Origin: Udaeobacter sp963725505
Lineage (GTDB): Bacteria; Verrucomicrobiota; Verrucomicrobiia; Chthoniobacterales; UBA10450
Assembly: GCA_963725505.1 (NCBI GenBank)
Contig: CAVRYN010000002.1
Location: 124,001-188,000 of the forward strand
Length of the DNA stretch: 64,000 nucleotides
Reading direction: 5' to 3'
Positions 37,349-46,674 of this stretch are shown piece after piece. A program made the position numbers and the translations under genes. The notes beneath the pieces are model-generated. The model did no database searches. It had not been told where the DNA came from and saw only the letters and a list, made by a program, of their open reading frames with translations. Every line of letters starts with the position of its first letter. Position 1 is the stretch's first letter.

Positions 37349-37418
37349 ATTTTTCTAACTGTTGTGGGGTGAGTGCTGAAAAGCTGAAAGCTGAAAGCTG
37401 AAAGGCTGAAATGCCATC

Positions 37419-38005
37419 TCAGCTCTTTGACCTCCTGAGTTTTCGGCGGATGCCTTCGATTCCCGCCAATGCCAGTCCCAGCAGAGCAACCGTAGCACCG
37501 CCGTCGGGGGTAGCCTGACTGGAGAAAGTCGAGGCAGAAAAGGAAAACACCCCGTTTGATGAGTCATCCTGAGCGGTAAAGCTCCAAGTGCCAGCTGTGG
37601 CATCAAAGCCGTGACCTGAAATAGTGCCCGTTCCAGAGACGGCAAGAAAACCGCCTCCTTGAAAGACGATGCTGGATGCGATTAAGTCAAACGTGAACCC
37701 ATCAACCTGCCAAAACATAGTTATTCCTGAGGGGTTGGTATTAAAAGACCACGTAGGAGTAAACGTTACCGCGTCTCCGACATGAACAAACCCGGCGTAA
37801 CTTCCACTGGCGCCCTGCACTGTGGTGTCCACCCAACTGGTGACCTGTGTTGCGTATTGACAGTAGGCTGGTCCAACGTTACGCCCCCTGCGAAAGTGAT
37901 AACACCGGTGATCGGAACGGCCTGAGCTTGCTGCACGCAAAGTGCGCAACTGATTAACCCCAGCGCGAAGAAAACCAAAATTGTCTTACTTGATCTATTT
38001 TTCAT
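37419..38005 (-). pseudogene. VPDSG-CTERM surface protein, copy 2 (single frame shift)
   Basis: Signal peptide KTILVFFALGLISCALCV with AQA cleavage region, beta domain (VPITGVITFAGGVTLDQP, YAGFVHVGDAVTFTPTW, WQVDGFTFDLIASSIVFQ, TISGHGFDATAGTWSF), and tail TPDGGATVALLGLALAGIEG then IRRKLRR. The reading frame changes once, near 37,855: AATACGCAACAC should be AATACGGCAACAC, as in copy 3. With that base restored the protein is about 195 residues and complete, the best preserved of the three. The promoter and two boxes lie upstream (38046-38249). Client of the exosortase at 15682. Confidence 0.82.
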
Positions 38006-38045
38006 TGTTTTCCCTTCTCAATTGCTTAATTGACTAAGAATCTTA

Positions 38046-38062
38046 AGCACGTCTGATGCCAG
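38046..38062 (-). promoter_or_regulatory. Sigma-54-type promoter of VPDSG-CTERM copy 2
   Basis: The minus strand reads CTGGCATCAGACGTGCT (GG-N10-GC), 41 bases before the ATG. The core is identical to the promoters of copies 1 and 3. Confidence 0.7.
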
Positions 38063-38152
38063 ACCTAAGGGTGTAGTATGGTAAGTCATTCTATATGAGA
38101 CTCTTAAAGTTTATACTTTCAGGCTCAGTGTAATCGACAATTGGTAAGAAAA

Positions 38153-38249
38153 CGTAAGAATTTCCGACGCTTGATTCAAGGGTCGCTCATTTAAGTTCCT
38201 GATTATGAACTAAATACAGGCACATCTTCCAACGTTAAGAATTCCGACG
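38153..38249 (-). promoter_or_regulatory. Two upstream activator-like boxes of VPDSG copy 2
   Basis: Boxes at 38153-38169 and 38233-38249 read, on the minus strand, CGTCGGAAATTCTTACG and CGTCGGAATTCTTAACG. They lie about 90 and 170 bases upstream of the -24 element, the usual distance for NtrC-type activators. PrsR is the candidate binder. Confidence 0.6.
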
Positions 38250-38282
38250 TTTTCTGCCAGGAAACCGGTGCGAGTCAGCGCT

Positions 38283-38410
38283 TTAGCGCGATCCACCACG
38301 AAGGACACCCGCCACGGCCGGCAGCTGCGAGCACGAAGACCTTTGAATTAAGTAAATTGAAAGGTTTCGCGCTTCGTGGACCGTCGTGTCCTTCGTGGTG
38401 GATCTTATGA
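38283..38410. repeat. CCACGAAGG inverted repeat
   Basis: GATCCACCACGAAGGACAC and GTGTCCTTCGTGGTGGATC are perfect inverse complements around about 90 bases. This is a third sequence class of the same inverted-repeat design. A related unit lies at 32103-32215. Confidence 0.8.
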
Positions 38411-38942
38411 ACCCGGAACCAGGCGCGCTCGCGCTGGATCGCAACGAAGGCAGCGCCCCAGGGTTATGAAAATCAAAAAAAGGTAAGTGGGCTATTTTCG
38501 GCCACGGATGGACACGGATTTTCACGGATAGGAGAAGGCGAGAGACTCATTTTATCCGTGTTGGAAAGCCTGGCCGTTGCTCAGTTTACCCGCCGTGGCG
38601 GGCATCCGTTGCAGCATCCGTGTTAACCCCGTGTGATAAATCTGCAGCGGCGGGCCGCGATATCGTCGTTTCAAATCTCACGGGGTTAATCTGTGGCTTG
38701 TTTGGCATAGGACTAAAAGCAGAGCAGCCTGTCCGCGGACAGGCTGCTCGTAAGACGCAATGACTGCGGATTCTAAAATTTCCTCTTCGTAGCGGTCAGA
38801 AAGGCCAAACGTCGCGCCGAAGAGGCGAAAGCTGGGCAGGCCACGGATGGACACGGATTTTCACGGATAGGAGAAGGGGAGAGACTCATTTTATCCGTGT
38901 TGGAAAGCCTGGCCGTTGCTTCGCATCCGTTGCAGCATCCGT

Positions 38943-39010
38943 GTTAACCCCGTGAGATAAATCTGCAGCGGCGGGCCGCGATATCGTCGTTTCAAATCTC
39001 ACGGGGTTAA
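38943..39010. mobile_element. Nested hairpin present in arm B, absent from arm A
   Basis: Between ATCCGTGTT and ATCCGTGGCT, arm B holds a 68-base element with TTAACCCCGTGAGAT / ATCTCACGGGGTTAA ends. At the matching place in arm A (about 31451-31475) only one base separates the same flanks. Confidence 0.8.
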
Positions 39011-39114
39011 TCCGTGGCTAAAAATCACCTCCGGCACACCAGTTGGATCAGCGCCAATTGAATCGCGCTTTCAGCAAAGCGGAAGATCCAGAAATTCCGG
39101 TGACGTCCTAAAGA

Positions 39115-39151
39115 AAACGCCCGCGACAAGATGAACTCGTCGCGGGCGTTT
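39115..39151 (-). terminator. Hairpin terminator of surface protein 3
   Basis: AAACGCCCGCGAC and GTCGCGGGCGTTT form a perfect 13-bp stem, with a T-run on the minus-strand side (TTTCTTTAGG). Confidence 0.85.
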
Positions 39152-39204
39152 AGGGTGAATCCGGTCTATTTAAGCTGAAATACTTGTGCTGCCTATGATC
39201 ACGG

Positions 39205-39237
39205 GCGCTTGATTTCGACCGCGATCGTCCCCCAGTG
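39205..39237 (-). pseudogene. Orphan C-terminal end of a protein-2-type gene
   Basis: The minus strand encodes HWGTIAVEIKRP followed by a stop, identical to the end of protein 2, but it is cut off from any upstream gene by the stop of protein 3 at 39268. This marks a recombination junction. Confidence 0.7.
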
Positions 39238-39267
39238 CTTGCTGGAGCCGGGGGCTCCCCTCCTCCG

Positions 39268-41943
39268 TCAGGGTGTAGCTGTCGTGGAGGCGGAGAACGA
39301 AAACACACCGTTGGCGGGCGGATTCTGGGTGGTAAACCTCCACGAGCCAGGCGTTGCGTTAAAGCCATGGCCGCTAATCGTCCCCGTCCCGCTGACGCTA
39401 AGGAACCCACCACCCTGCTGGAAAGTGGATGTTGTTAGGTCAAACGTAAATCCGCCAACACTCCAGAGACCAGGCAGGCTGGAAGGAGGGTTAAAGGTCC
39501 AAGGCGCGTTCATCGTCACTGCAGCTCCGACGCTTACGTATGTCGCGAAGTCTCCTGATCGGCTGACAACTGTTGGCGGCAAGTTAGCCCCGTTGAGCCA
39601 TGATGTTACCCGGGTAGCAGTGTTGACCGAAGTCGTGTTGAGGTGCGCGCCGCCCCTGATGGTGATGCTGCCATTGATTGGCGCTGCCGTTGCCGTCGGC
39701 GTGGGCGTAGGCGTAGACGTCGCTGTAGCCGTTGCCGTCGGCGTAAACGTTGCCGTGGCTGTCGGGGTAAATGTAGCGGTAGCTGTCGGCGTAAATGTGG
39801 CTGTAGGCTGTCGGCGTCGGTGTAAACGTTGCCGTGGCTGTCGGCGTAAATGTAGCCGTAGCTGTAGGGGTAAATGTAGCTGTAGCTGTCGGCGTAAACG
39901 TTGCCGTAGCTGTCGGCGTAAATGTAGCTGTGGCTGTCGGGGTAAACGTTGCCGTAGCTGTAGGGGTAAACGTTGCCGTGGCTGTAGGGGTAAATGTAGC
40001 CGTGGCTGTCGGGGTAAACGTTGCCGTAGCTGTCGGGGTAAACGTTGCCGAAGCTGTAGGGGTAAATGTAGCTGTAGCCGTAGGCGTAAAGGTAGCGCTC
40101 GGCGTCGGCGTAAACGTAGCGCTTGGCGTAGGCGTAAATGTAGCCGTAGCTGTTGCGGTAGCCGTTGCCGTAGGCGTAGGCGTAGGTGTAGGGGTGGTGA
40201 TGGTGATCGACGGTTGGTTGATCGTCTGGAAGACGTCGCCGGTCGCCCTGCCGGCTCCTCCATTGTATACCCCCGCCGTTAAGGTAGTGAGTCCGCCCGT
40301 CGGCGCCGTCGCGGTGAAGTCGAGCATGATGAAGTTGCCGTCGACTTGAACGTCAGTCCCTTTGTAGATCGAGATCTCGTTGTCGATCGGTGAGGTGATC
40401 CCAGCCCCGTGGGTCGCCACCCACCCGCCGACGCTGCTTCTCGCGTCGATCGAGATGTTCGAGATACCCGTCCAGGGGGTCGGCAGGTATATGTCGGCGT
40501 GCCCCATGGCGTCGCCGGACACAAAGACGAACAGGAGCTGGTAATTGTGCGGCGTTCCACTAGACGCCGTCGTGTCGGGAACGGCGACCGTCTCGCCGAG
40601 CGTGTGCGCGAGCGTGAGCGCGGGTGTCAGTGTAATGCCGGTCCCGCCAGTACCGGCCGTCCCGACGTTTGTGATGGTGCGGGTCTCTTGGTTCGAGGGA
40701 CCTGGGCATCCGGCGTTGTCGATGAGAACGGTCTGGCCGATGGCAAAGCCCGTAACGTTCGACACCTTGATGTTGGTAGCACTCGCACTCGAGGCGGTGA
40801 CTAGAGTGGCGGCCGCCTTGACGAACATCACGCTGGCCAACCTGCCGTTGGGGTCGCACACGTTGGTTATCAAGCCGACGTTCTTGGCGTTGTCGTTGTG
40901 GGAATTCTCGCCGGTGTGGCTCCACGTGTTCGCAGTCCAGTTTTCACTGCCGGTGCCGTTCCCCACGTGGGCGGTGATGGAGAAGCGCACCCAACCGTTT
41001 ACGGGAACCGCGTCGTTGGCGGTCGCCGTGAAGTGGATGGTCGAGGTGGCGGGACCGCCGGTGATCGTCGCGGGGGTCGTCCAGTCGCCGGCACTCGCCG
41101 CCGTCACGCTGCCGCTGGTGATGACCCATCCATTCGCCCCGGTCGGCTGACTCGGCACCTGCATACTGAAGGAGCCGACGGTGTCCGACGTGTTCTGGAA
41201 GATGCCCTCGAAGGTAACCGTCGAGTTCGCTGTGGTGTAGTTCGGCGCGATGTAGTACGGAAGCGTCGCGTCGGTAAACGTGCACGACGCGGTGAGCTGG
41301 GAGGATTCGCCGGTGGCGGTAGCCAAAAACGAGGCGCCATTAAATTCCTGGGAGAAGATGTACCAGCTTGTCTGGAAATTGCCGTTCTCGTCGGCGACCA
41401 CGGTCCACGGCTCGAACGACTGTTGGATGGGATCTGTTTCCACCACAATCATGTCCACGGTTTCGCCCGGCTGGAATCCGATGCCGTGGAAATAGACGTA
41501 GGAAAATGGCGGGTAATCCTCGCGATCGGTGGTGAGGGTCGGCCCCTTCTTTTTGTTAGGCGACTCGCTGTTCTGGGCTGACTCGGCACGGCTGGTAGCC
41601 AGATTAAATACCTGCGAGGCGCGCGGTTCGTACAGCTTCTTCGCAGGGACGGCCGAAGCACGCAGGGCTTCTCTGTGTCATCGGCTGCTGTTAGCGGCTG
41701 GGCGGTCTGGGTCTGGTCCTGGTCGGACGAAATACCGGCGTCACCAGCCTTCGCCGAGGCTACGGCGGGCAAGCCGCCGCCGGCTACAGGCGCGCTCACC
41801 TGTGTCTCTGCCGGAGTCCCGCCATCGCGGGACTGCGGGCTACCGACGAAGGAAACCAGGCTTAGCACTGTTAAAGCGGTTAGTGAAAGCGCCACGAACA
41901 GGGCGGTGCCTCGTTTTTGGGTGTGTCGAATTAGTTTACTCAT
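39268..41943 (-). pseudogene. TATATFTP-stalk surface protein 3 (frame broken near 41,650 and 39,810)
   Basis: N-terminus MSKLIRHTQKRGTALFVALS, then the Ig-like domain (LTTDREDYPPFSYVYFHGIG, FQPGETVDMIVVETDPIQQS). A long beta-rich region follows (TANSTVTFEGIFQNTSDTVG to GVYNGGAGRATGDVFQT) with an LGETVAVPDTTASSGTPHNY block, a T-A-T-A-T-F-T-P stalk (39690-40195), and the VPDSG-type domain placed at the C-terminus (APINGSITIRGGAHLN to FSASTTATP). One shift lies within the stalk, where an extra C (ACAGCCTACAGC) breaks the 24-base phase. Repaired length is about 890 residues. Secreted, probably cell-surface. It differs from proteins 2 and 4 in the middle and end domains. Confidence 0.72.
39690..40195 (-). 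repeat. 24-bp TATATFTP repeats (array 3)
   Basis: About 17 units on the minus strand, including F-T-P-T-P-S-A variants near 40090-40140. The DNA differs at synonymous positions from unit to unit. Confidence 0.92.
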
Positions 41944-41989
41944 ATTTTTCTAACTGTTGTGGGGTGAGTGTGGGTCGCGGTCGCTAAAG

Positions 41990-42640
41990 GATTGTCTTAT
42001 GCATATTCATATTCCTGGGGTGTCTTCCTTTTGTTCGCGTTCTAATTTTTTGATATCCAATTGCTCACTTTTGCCTAAAGCGCAGGAAGGCAATCCCTCC
42101 TCCATCAGGGTGTCGGTGTCGGCGTCGGCGTCGGGTACTAGCTGTCGTAGAGGCGGAGAACGAAAACACACCGCTGGCGGGCTGATTCTGGGTGCTAAAC
42201 CTCCAAGTGCCAGGCGTTGGGTCAAAGCCATTGCCGGTAATCGTCCCCGTCCCGCTGACGCTAAGGAACCCCTTACCCTGATGGACAATGGAGGATGCTG
42301 TCAGGTTAAACGTAAATCCGCCAACCTTCCAGAGATTAGCCAGTCCGGAATTAAAGTTCCAAGGCGCGGCCATCGTCACTGCAGCTCCGACGTTTACCAA
42401 TCCCGTGAAGTCTCCTGATCGGCTGACAACTGTTGGCGGCAAGTTAGCCCCGTTGAGCCATCCTGTTACCTGGGTAGCAGTGTTGACCGAACCCGTGTTG
42501 AGGTGCGCGCCGCCCTTGATTGAGATGGAGCCATTGATTGGCGCTGCGCCCGCGCCGAGCAGGGCAACGGTTACGCCTGCGCCGAGCAGGGCAACGGCGG
42601 CGAAGAGCGTCTGTTTGATTGTCTTATCAGGGTGTAGCTG
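41990..42640 (-). pseudogene. Displaced VPDSG-type beta domain fragment
   Basis: The minus strand from 42640 encodes DKTIKQTLFAAVALLGAG, then APINGSISIKGGAHLNTGSV through NGFDPTPGTWRFST and FSASTTAST, matching the first 180 residues of surface protein 1. It has no start codon of its own: it is fused directly behind the TATP end of protein 4 at 42640. Its usual start (GAATATGAATATG, M-N-M-x-K-T-I) is found instead at 41990-42012, downstream of it. The pieces were rearranged by recombination. Confidence 0.65.
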
Positions 42641-45405
42641 TCGTGGAGCCGGTGAACGAAAACACACCGTTGGCGCTCGGATTCTGGGTGCTAAACCTCC
42701 AAGTGCCAGGCGTTGGGTCAAAGCCATGGCCGCTAATCGTCCCCGTCCCGCTGACGCTAAGGAACCCACCACTCTGCAGGACAATGGTGGATGTTGTCAG
42801 GTCAAACGTAAATCCGCCAACACTCCAGAGACCAGGCAGGCCGGTAGAAGGGTTAAAGATCCAAGGCGCGTTCATCGTCACTGCAGCTCCGACGTTTACG
42901 TATGTCGCGAAGTCTCCTGATCGGCTGACAACTGTTGGCGGCAGGTGACTCCCGTTGAGCCATCCTGTTACCTTGGTAGCAGTATTGACGTTAGCCGGGT
43001 TGAGCTGCGCGCCGCCCTTGATTGAGATGGAGCCACTGATTGTCGCTGCCGTCGCCGTCGCCGTCGCCGTGGGTGTAGATGTAGCTGTAGCTGTAGGGGT
43101 AAATGTAGCTGTAGCTGTCGGCGTCGGCGTATCGGTAGCCGTGGCTGTAGGCGTAAATGTAGCCGTGGCTGTCGGGGTAAATGTAGCCGTAGCTGTCGGC
43201 GTCGGTGTATCGGTAGCCGTCGCTGTCGGCGTAAATGTAGCCGTGGCTGTCGGGGTAAATGTCGCCGTGGCTGTAGGCGTCGGTGTATCGGTAGCCGTCG
43301 CTGTCGGGGTAAATGTTGCCGTGGCTGTCGGCGTAAATGTAGCCGTGGCTGTTGGCGTCGGCGTATCGGTAGCCGTCGCTGTCGGCGTAAATGTTGCCGT
43401 GGCTGTCGGCGTAAATGTTGCCGTAGCTGTCGGCGTAAACGTAGCTGTAGCTGTCGGCGTAAACGTTGCCGTGGCTGTCGGGGTAAATGTTGCCGTGGCT
43501 GTTGGCGTAAACGTTGCCGTGGCTGTTGGCGTAAACGTTGCCGTGGCTGTCGGGGTAAATGTAGCCGTAGCTGTCGGCGTAAATGTAGCTGTAGCGGTAG
43601 GCGTAAATGTAGCTGTAGCCGTAGCCGTAGCCGTCGGTGTTGGTGTTGGCGTGCAGGCCGGTTTTAGCGCGATCAAAACGGCGCCCCAAGCGTGGTTCGC
43701 GGAGTTTGTTGCCGATCCAGCGCCCGTAGAACCGGCAGCCGCTTTTAAGTTCCACCCGGCACTGACTTCCCCGTTGCCGTTCGAGGGGGTCCCATATAAC
43801 TGGGTTAGAGCGCCCGGTGATGTCGCCGTCGCGAAATTAGTTATCGTTGTGCTTTCAAACGTCGCGCCGAACATCAGGACCGCCGCATTAGCAGAGGCCG
43901 TGGTTATCGAAGTTACACCCGTAATAGACGTTCCACTTCCTGTCGTATAGGTGCCTGGCGTAACGTCGAAAACCGTCGGAGTGTCAACACCTGAAAATGC
44001 AACAATCGCGCCGGCAACATTAAGATTGTGCACTGGAAAGTTAAAAATATACTGCGTCACGCTGTTGTCAGCTGAGGTGGCGACCCTATACAGCAACGCG
44101 CAGAGATGGTGCTGACCGCTGCCCTCAAAGTCCACTGGGGTGTTGACATTCGTCCACCCGGACAAAGTAGGGAAGTCGGTGGCTGAGCCGCCATGCGACG
44201 TAATGTGGGCGATCATCACATCGCCCGCAACGACACCGGTCGGCTTAGCGATGGTTATTGTAAACGTACTACCATTATTATTATTGTTCGCCGTGGTCGC
44301 GGTGCCGCGCTGGAACAGGCATGTACTGACTACGATATCCGGGCTGTCGGCGATTGGTGTGGTCGCGCCAGCGCCGTTCTTGTTGCCGGTTGTGAAGGTG
44401 TAAACGCCTGAGCTCGGCGCGGTGACCGCAGTTCCGCCGCCGGCGTAAGTAAGGTTAAATCCTTTACCCGAGTTTGTGGTGGTGGTGAAAGGCATTGTGA
44501 TGGTCCAAGGGTCCAGTACCAGTGACTGAGATCGCGCCCACGGTCGAGCCTGCGCCAACTGCGACAGCACTGACAAAGCCGGGTGAACCTGAAGACGAAG
44601 TTTGCGGCGCTGTCCAACCGGCTGGAACCACGACAGTGGCAGTCGAATTGGCGCCGAAAGTCTGGTCCACATTGAGAAAGCTGAAGGTGAAACTGTTGCC
44701 AGGGCTGCCAGATATCGCGGTGGCTGGTGAAACGGTCATGGTACCATCACCGTTTGCATCTGTGAACTTGGCCGACGCGGTGAGCTGAGAGGTTTCGCCG
44801 GTGGCGGTGGCCAGGAACGAGGCGCCATTAAAATCCTGGGAGAAGACGTACCAGCTTGTGTCGAATTCGCCGTTCGCGTCGGCGACCACCTGCCACGGGT
44901 CGAACGACTGTTGGATGGGGTCTGTTTCGACTACAAGCATGTCCACGGTTTCGCCGGGCTGGAAGCCGCTGCCGTGGAAATAGACATAGGTGAAAGGCGC
45001 GTAATCTTCGCGATCGGTGGTAAGGGTCGGCGCGTCGTTAGGCGACTCAGGGCCCTGGGCGTTCCTGGCGTTCTCGGCTGCGGCAGCGCGCGTGGTAGCC
45101 AGATTAAATACCTGCGTGGCGAGCGGTTCGTGCAGCTTCTTCGCAAAGTGGGCCGATCTGACGCAGGGCGCCTTTGTCGGCTGCTGTTAGTGGCTGGGCG
45201 GTTTGGTCTGGTCCTGGTCGGACGAAATACCGGCGTCAGCGCCGCCGGCTACAGGCGCGCTCACCTGTGTCTCTGCCGGAGTCTTGGCGGACTGCTGCGG
45301 GCTACCGACGAAGGAAACCAAGCTTAGCACTGTTAAAGCGGTTAGTGAAAGCGCCACGAACAGGGCGGTGCCTCGTTTTTGGGTGTGTCGAATTAGTTTA
45401 CTCAT
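42627..45405 (-). pseudogene. TATATFTP-stalk surface protein 4 (frame broken near 45,185 and 44,515)
   Basis: N-terminus MSKLIRHTQKRGTALFVALS and AETQVSAPVAGG, Ig-like domain (LTTDREDYAPFTYVYFHGSG, NGEFDTSWYVFSQDFNGASF), and a beta-sandwich (GDGTMTVSPATAISGSPGNS to VPAGWTAPQ). A jelly-roll-like domain (FTITIAKPTGVVAGDVMIAH to HAWGAVLIALKP), a long stalk (43050-43650, some 20 units with D-T-P-T-P interruptions) and a terminal VPDSG-type domain (ISGSISIKGGAQLNPA to FSFTGSTTATP) follow. The second shift is an extra C at GGACCCTTGG. Repaired length is about 920 residues. It follows VPDSG copy 3 by 67 bases on the same strand. Confidence 0.75.
43050..43650 (-). repeat. 24-bp TATATFTP repeats (array 4)
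   Basis: The longest array. F-T-P units alternate with D-T-P-T-P units in a higher-order pattern. The open plus-strand frame across it is a shadow. Confidence 0.93.
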
Positions 45406-45472
45406 ATTTTTCTAACTGTTGGTTGGGGGGTGAGTGCTGAAAAGCTGAAAGCTGAAAGGCTGAAATGCCATC

Positions 45473-46046
45473 TCAGCTCTTTGACCTCCTGAGTTTTCGG
45501 CGGGTGCCTTCGATTCCCGCCAATGCCAGTCCCAGCAGAGCAACCGTAGCACCGCCGTCGGGGGTACTACAATCGAGGCAGAAAAGGAAAACACCGCCGT
45601 TTGATGGGTCATCCTGAGCGGTAAAGCTCCAAGTGCCAGTGTGGCATCAAAGCCGTGACCTGAAATAGTGCCCGTTCCAGAGACGGCAAGAAAACCGCCT
45701 CGTTGAAAGACGATGCTGGATGCGATTAAGTCAAACGTGAACCCATCAACCTCCAAAACGCAGTTATCTGAGCCGGAATCAAAAGTCCACGTAGGAGTAA
45801 ACGTTACCGCGTCTCCGATAGTAACAAACCCGGCGAAACTTCCACTGACGCTCTGCACTGTGGGGGTCCACCCAACTCGTGACCTGTGTTGCCGTATTGA
45901 CACTACGCGTTGTCCAACTTACGCCCCCTGCGAAAGTGATAACACCGGTTGATCGGGACGGCCTGAGCTTGCTGCACGCAAAGTGCGCAACTGATTAACC
46001 CCAGGGCGAAGAAAACCAAAATTGTCTTACTTGATCTGTTTTTCAT
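45473..46046 (-). pseudogene. VPDSG-CTERM surface protein, copy 3 (several frame shifts)
   Basis: Signal peptide identical to the other copies (KTILVFFALGLISCALCV), then the same beta domain and a TPDGG-based tail. Compared with copy 2 there are indels near 45,950 (after the AVPI), 45,915, 45,865 (GGACCCCCAC), 45,775, 45,640 and 45,570, so no single frame covers the gene. The promoter core and both upstream boxes are nevertheless fully conserved. If the indels are real it is a pseudogene; if they are sequencing error it is a third exosortase client of about 190 residues. Confidence 0.72.
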
Positions 46047-46085
46047 AGTTTTCGCTGTCAATTGCTTAATTGACACCAGAATATA

Positions 46086-46101
46086 AGCACGTCTGATGCC
46101 A
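46086..46101 (-). promoter_or_regulatory. Sigma-54-type promoter of VPDSG-CTERM copy 3
   Basis: The minus strand reads TGGCATCAGACGTGCT, 40 bases before the ATG, identical to the other two copies. Confidence 0.7.
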
Positions 46102-46189
46102 ACGTAATGGAGTAATATGTAAATCATTCTATATGAGAATCTTAGAGTGCATACTTCCGGCTCGGTGTAATCGACAATTGGTGAGAAAA

Positions 46190-46286
46190 CGTAAGAATTT
46201 CCGACGCTTGATTCAAGGTCGCTCATTTAAGTTCCTGATTATGAACTAAATACAGGCACATCCTCCAAACGTTAGCGATTCCGACG
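46190..46286 (-). promoter_or_regulatory. Two upstream activator-like boxes of VPDSG copy 3
   Basis: 46190-46206 and 46270-46286 read CGTCGGAAATTCTTACG and CGTCGGAATCGCTAACG on the minus strand, at the same 80-base spacing as copy 2. Confidence 0.6.
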
Positions 46287-46289
46287 TTT

Positions 46290-46622
46290 TCTTAAGAGAG
46301 TGACCTGGAGTCCAGGCTCGCCGGACATCCGTCCAGGTAGAACTGCGACTTTAGGCGCCAAGGAGCGTGCCGAAACTGTTCCAGATCGCGAGAAATCAAA
46401 CAGCGTATCCCGCCCCGTTCCAAATCACCCCGCGAGGAGTTCTTGCTTGCCCGTTACAATTCGCTTTCGAGAAATGCTCTCGGCGTCAGAATCCGAATGC
46501 CGCGAGAAGGATGCAGGATCAGTCAACACGGCCATCGGTATTCTCTTCTCTGCCTGACAAGAAGGGGCGCGGCCCAGGGGCGCTCGGGCCGTGGAAAAGA
46601 AGGGCGCGTGCGTGAAGCAAAA
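46290..46622. other. Intergenic region, no feature recognised
   Basis: It lies between the upstream boxes of VPDSG copy 3 and the terminator of the next minus-strand gene. No protein-like frame, repeat or hairpin was identified apart from purine-rich stretches. Confidence 0.5.
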
Positions 46623-46650
46623 AGCCGCCACGCGGTGAAGCGTGACGGCT
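46623..46650 (-). terminator. Hairpin terminator of surface protein 5
   Basis: AGCCGCCACGC pairs with GCGTGACGGCT (one mismatch) across a short loop. On the minus strand it is followed by a T-run (GGCTTTTTGC). Confidence 0.82.
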
Positions 46651-46674
46651 GATTGTGAACTTGTTTGCTCTATT

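Larger units (their letters stand above)
38450..39194. repeat. Arm B of the large inverted duplication
   Basis: Inverse copy of 31274-31964, longer because it carries two nested hairpins (38623-38689 and 38943-39010) where arm A has one. It contains the terminator at 39115-39151. No gene was seen. Confidence 0.85.

Noticed and set aside
42955..43950. 331-codon plus-strand frame opposite array 4
   Set aside because: Shadow of the minus-strand stalk; similar shadows occur at 35739-36611 and 39834-40349.
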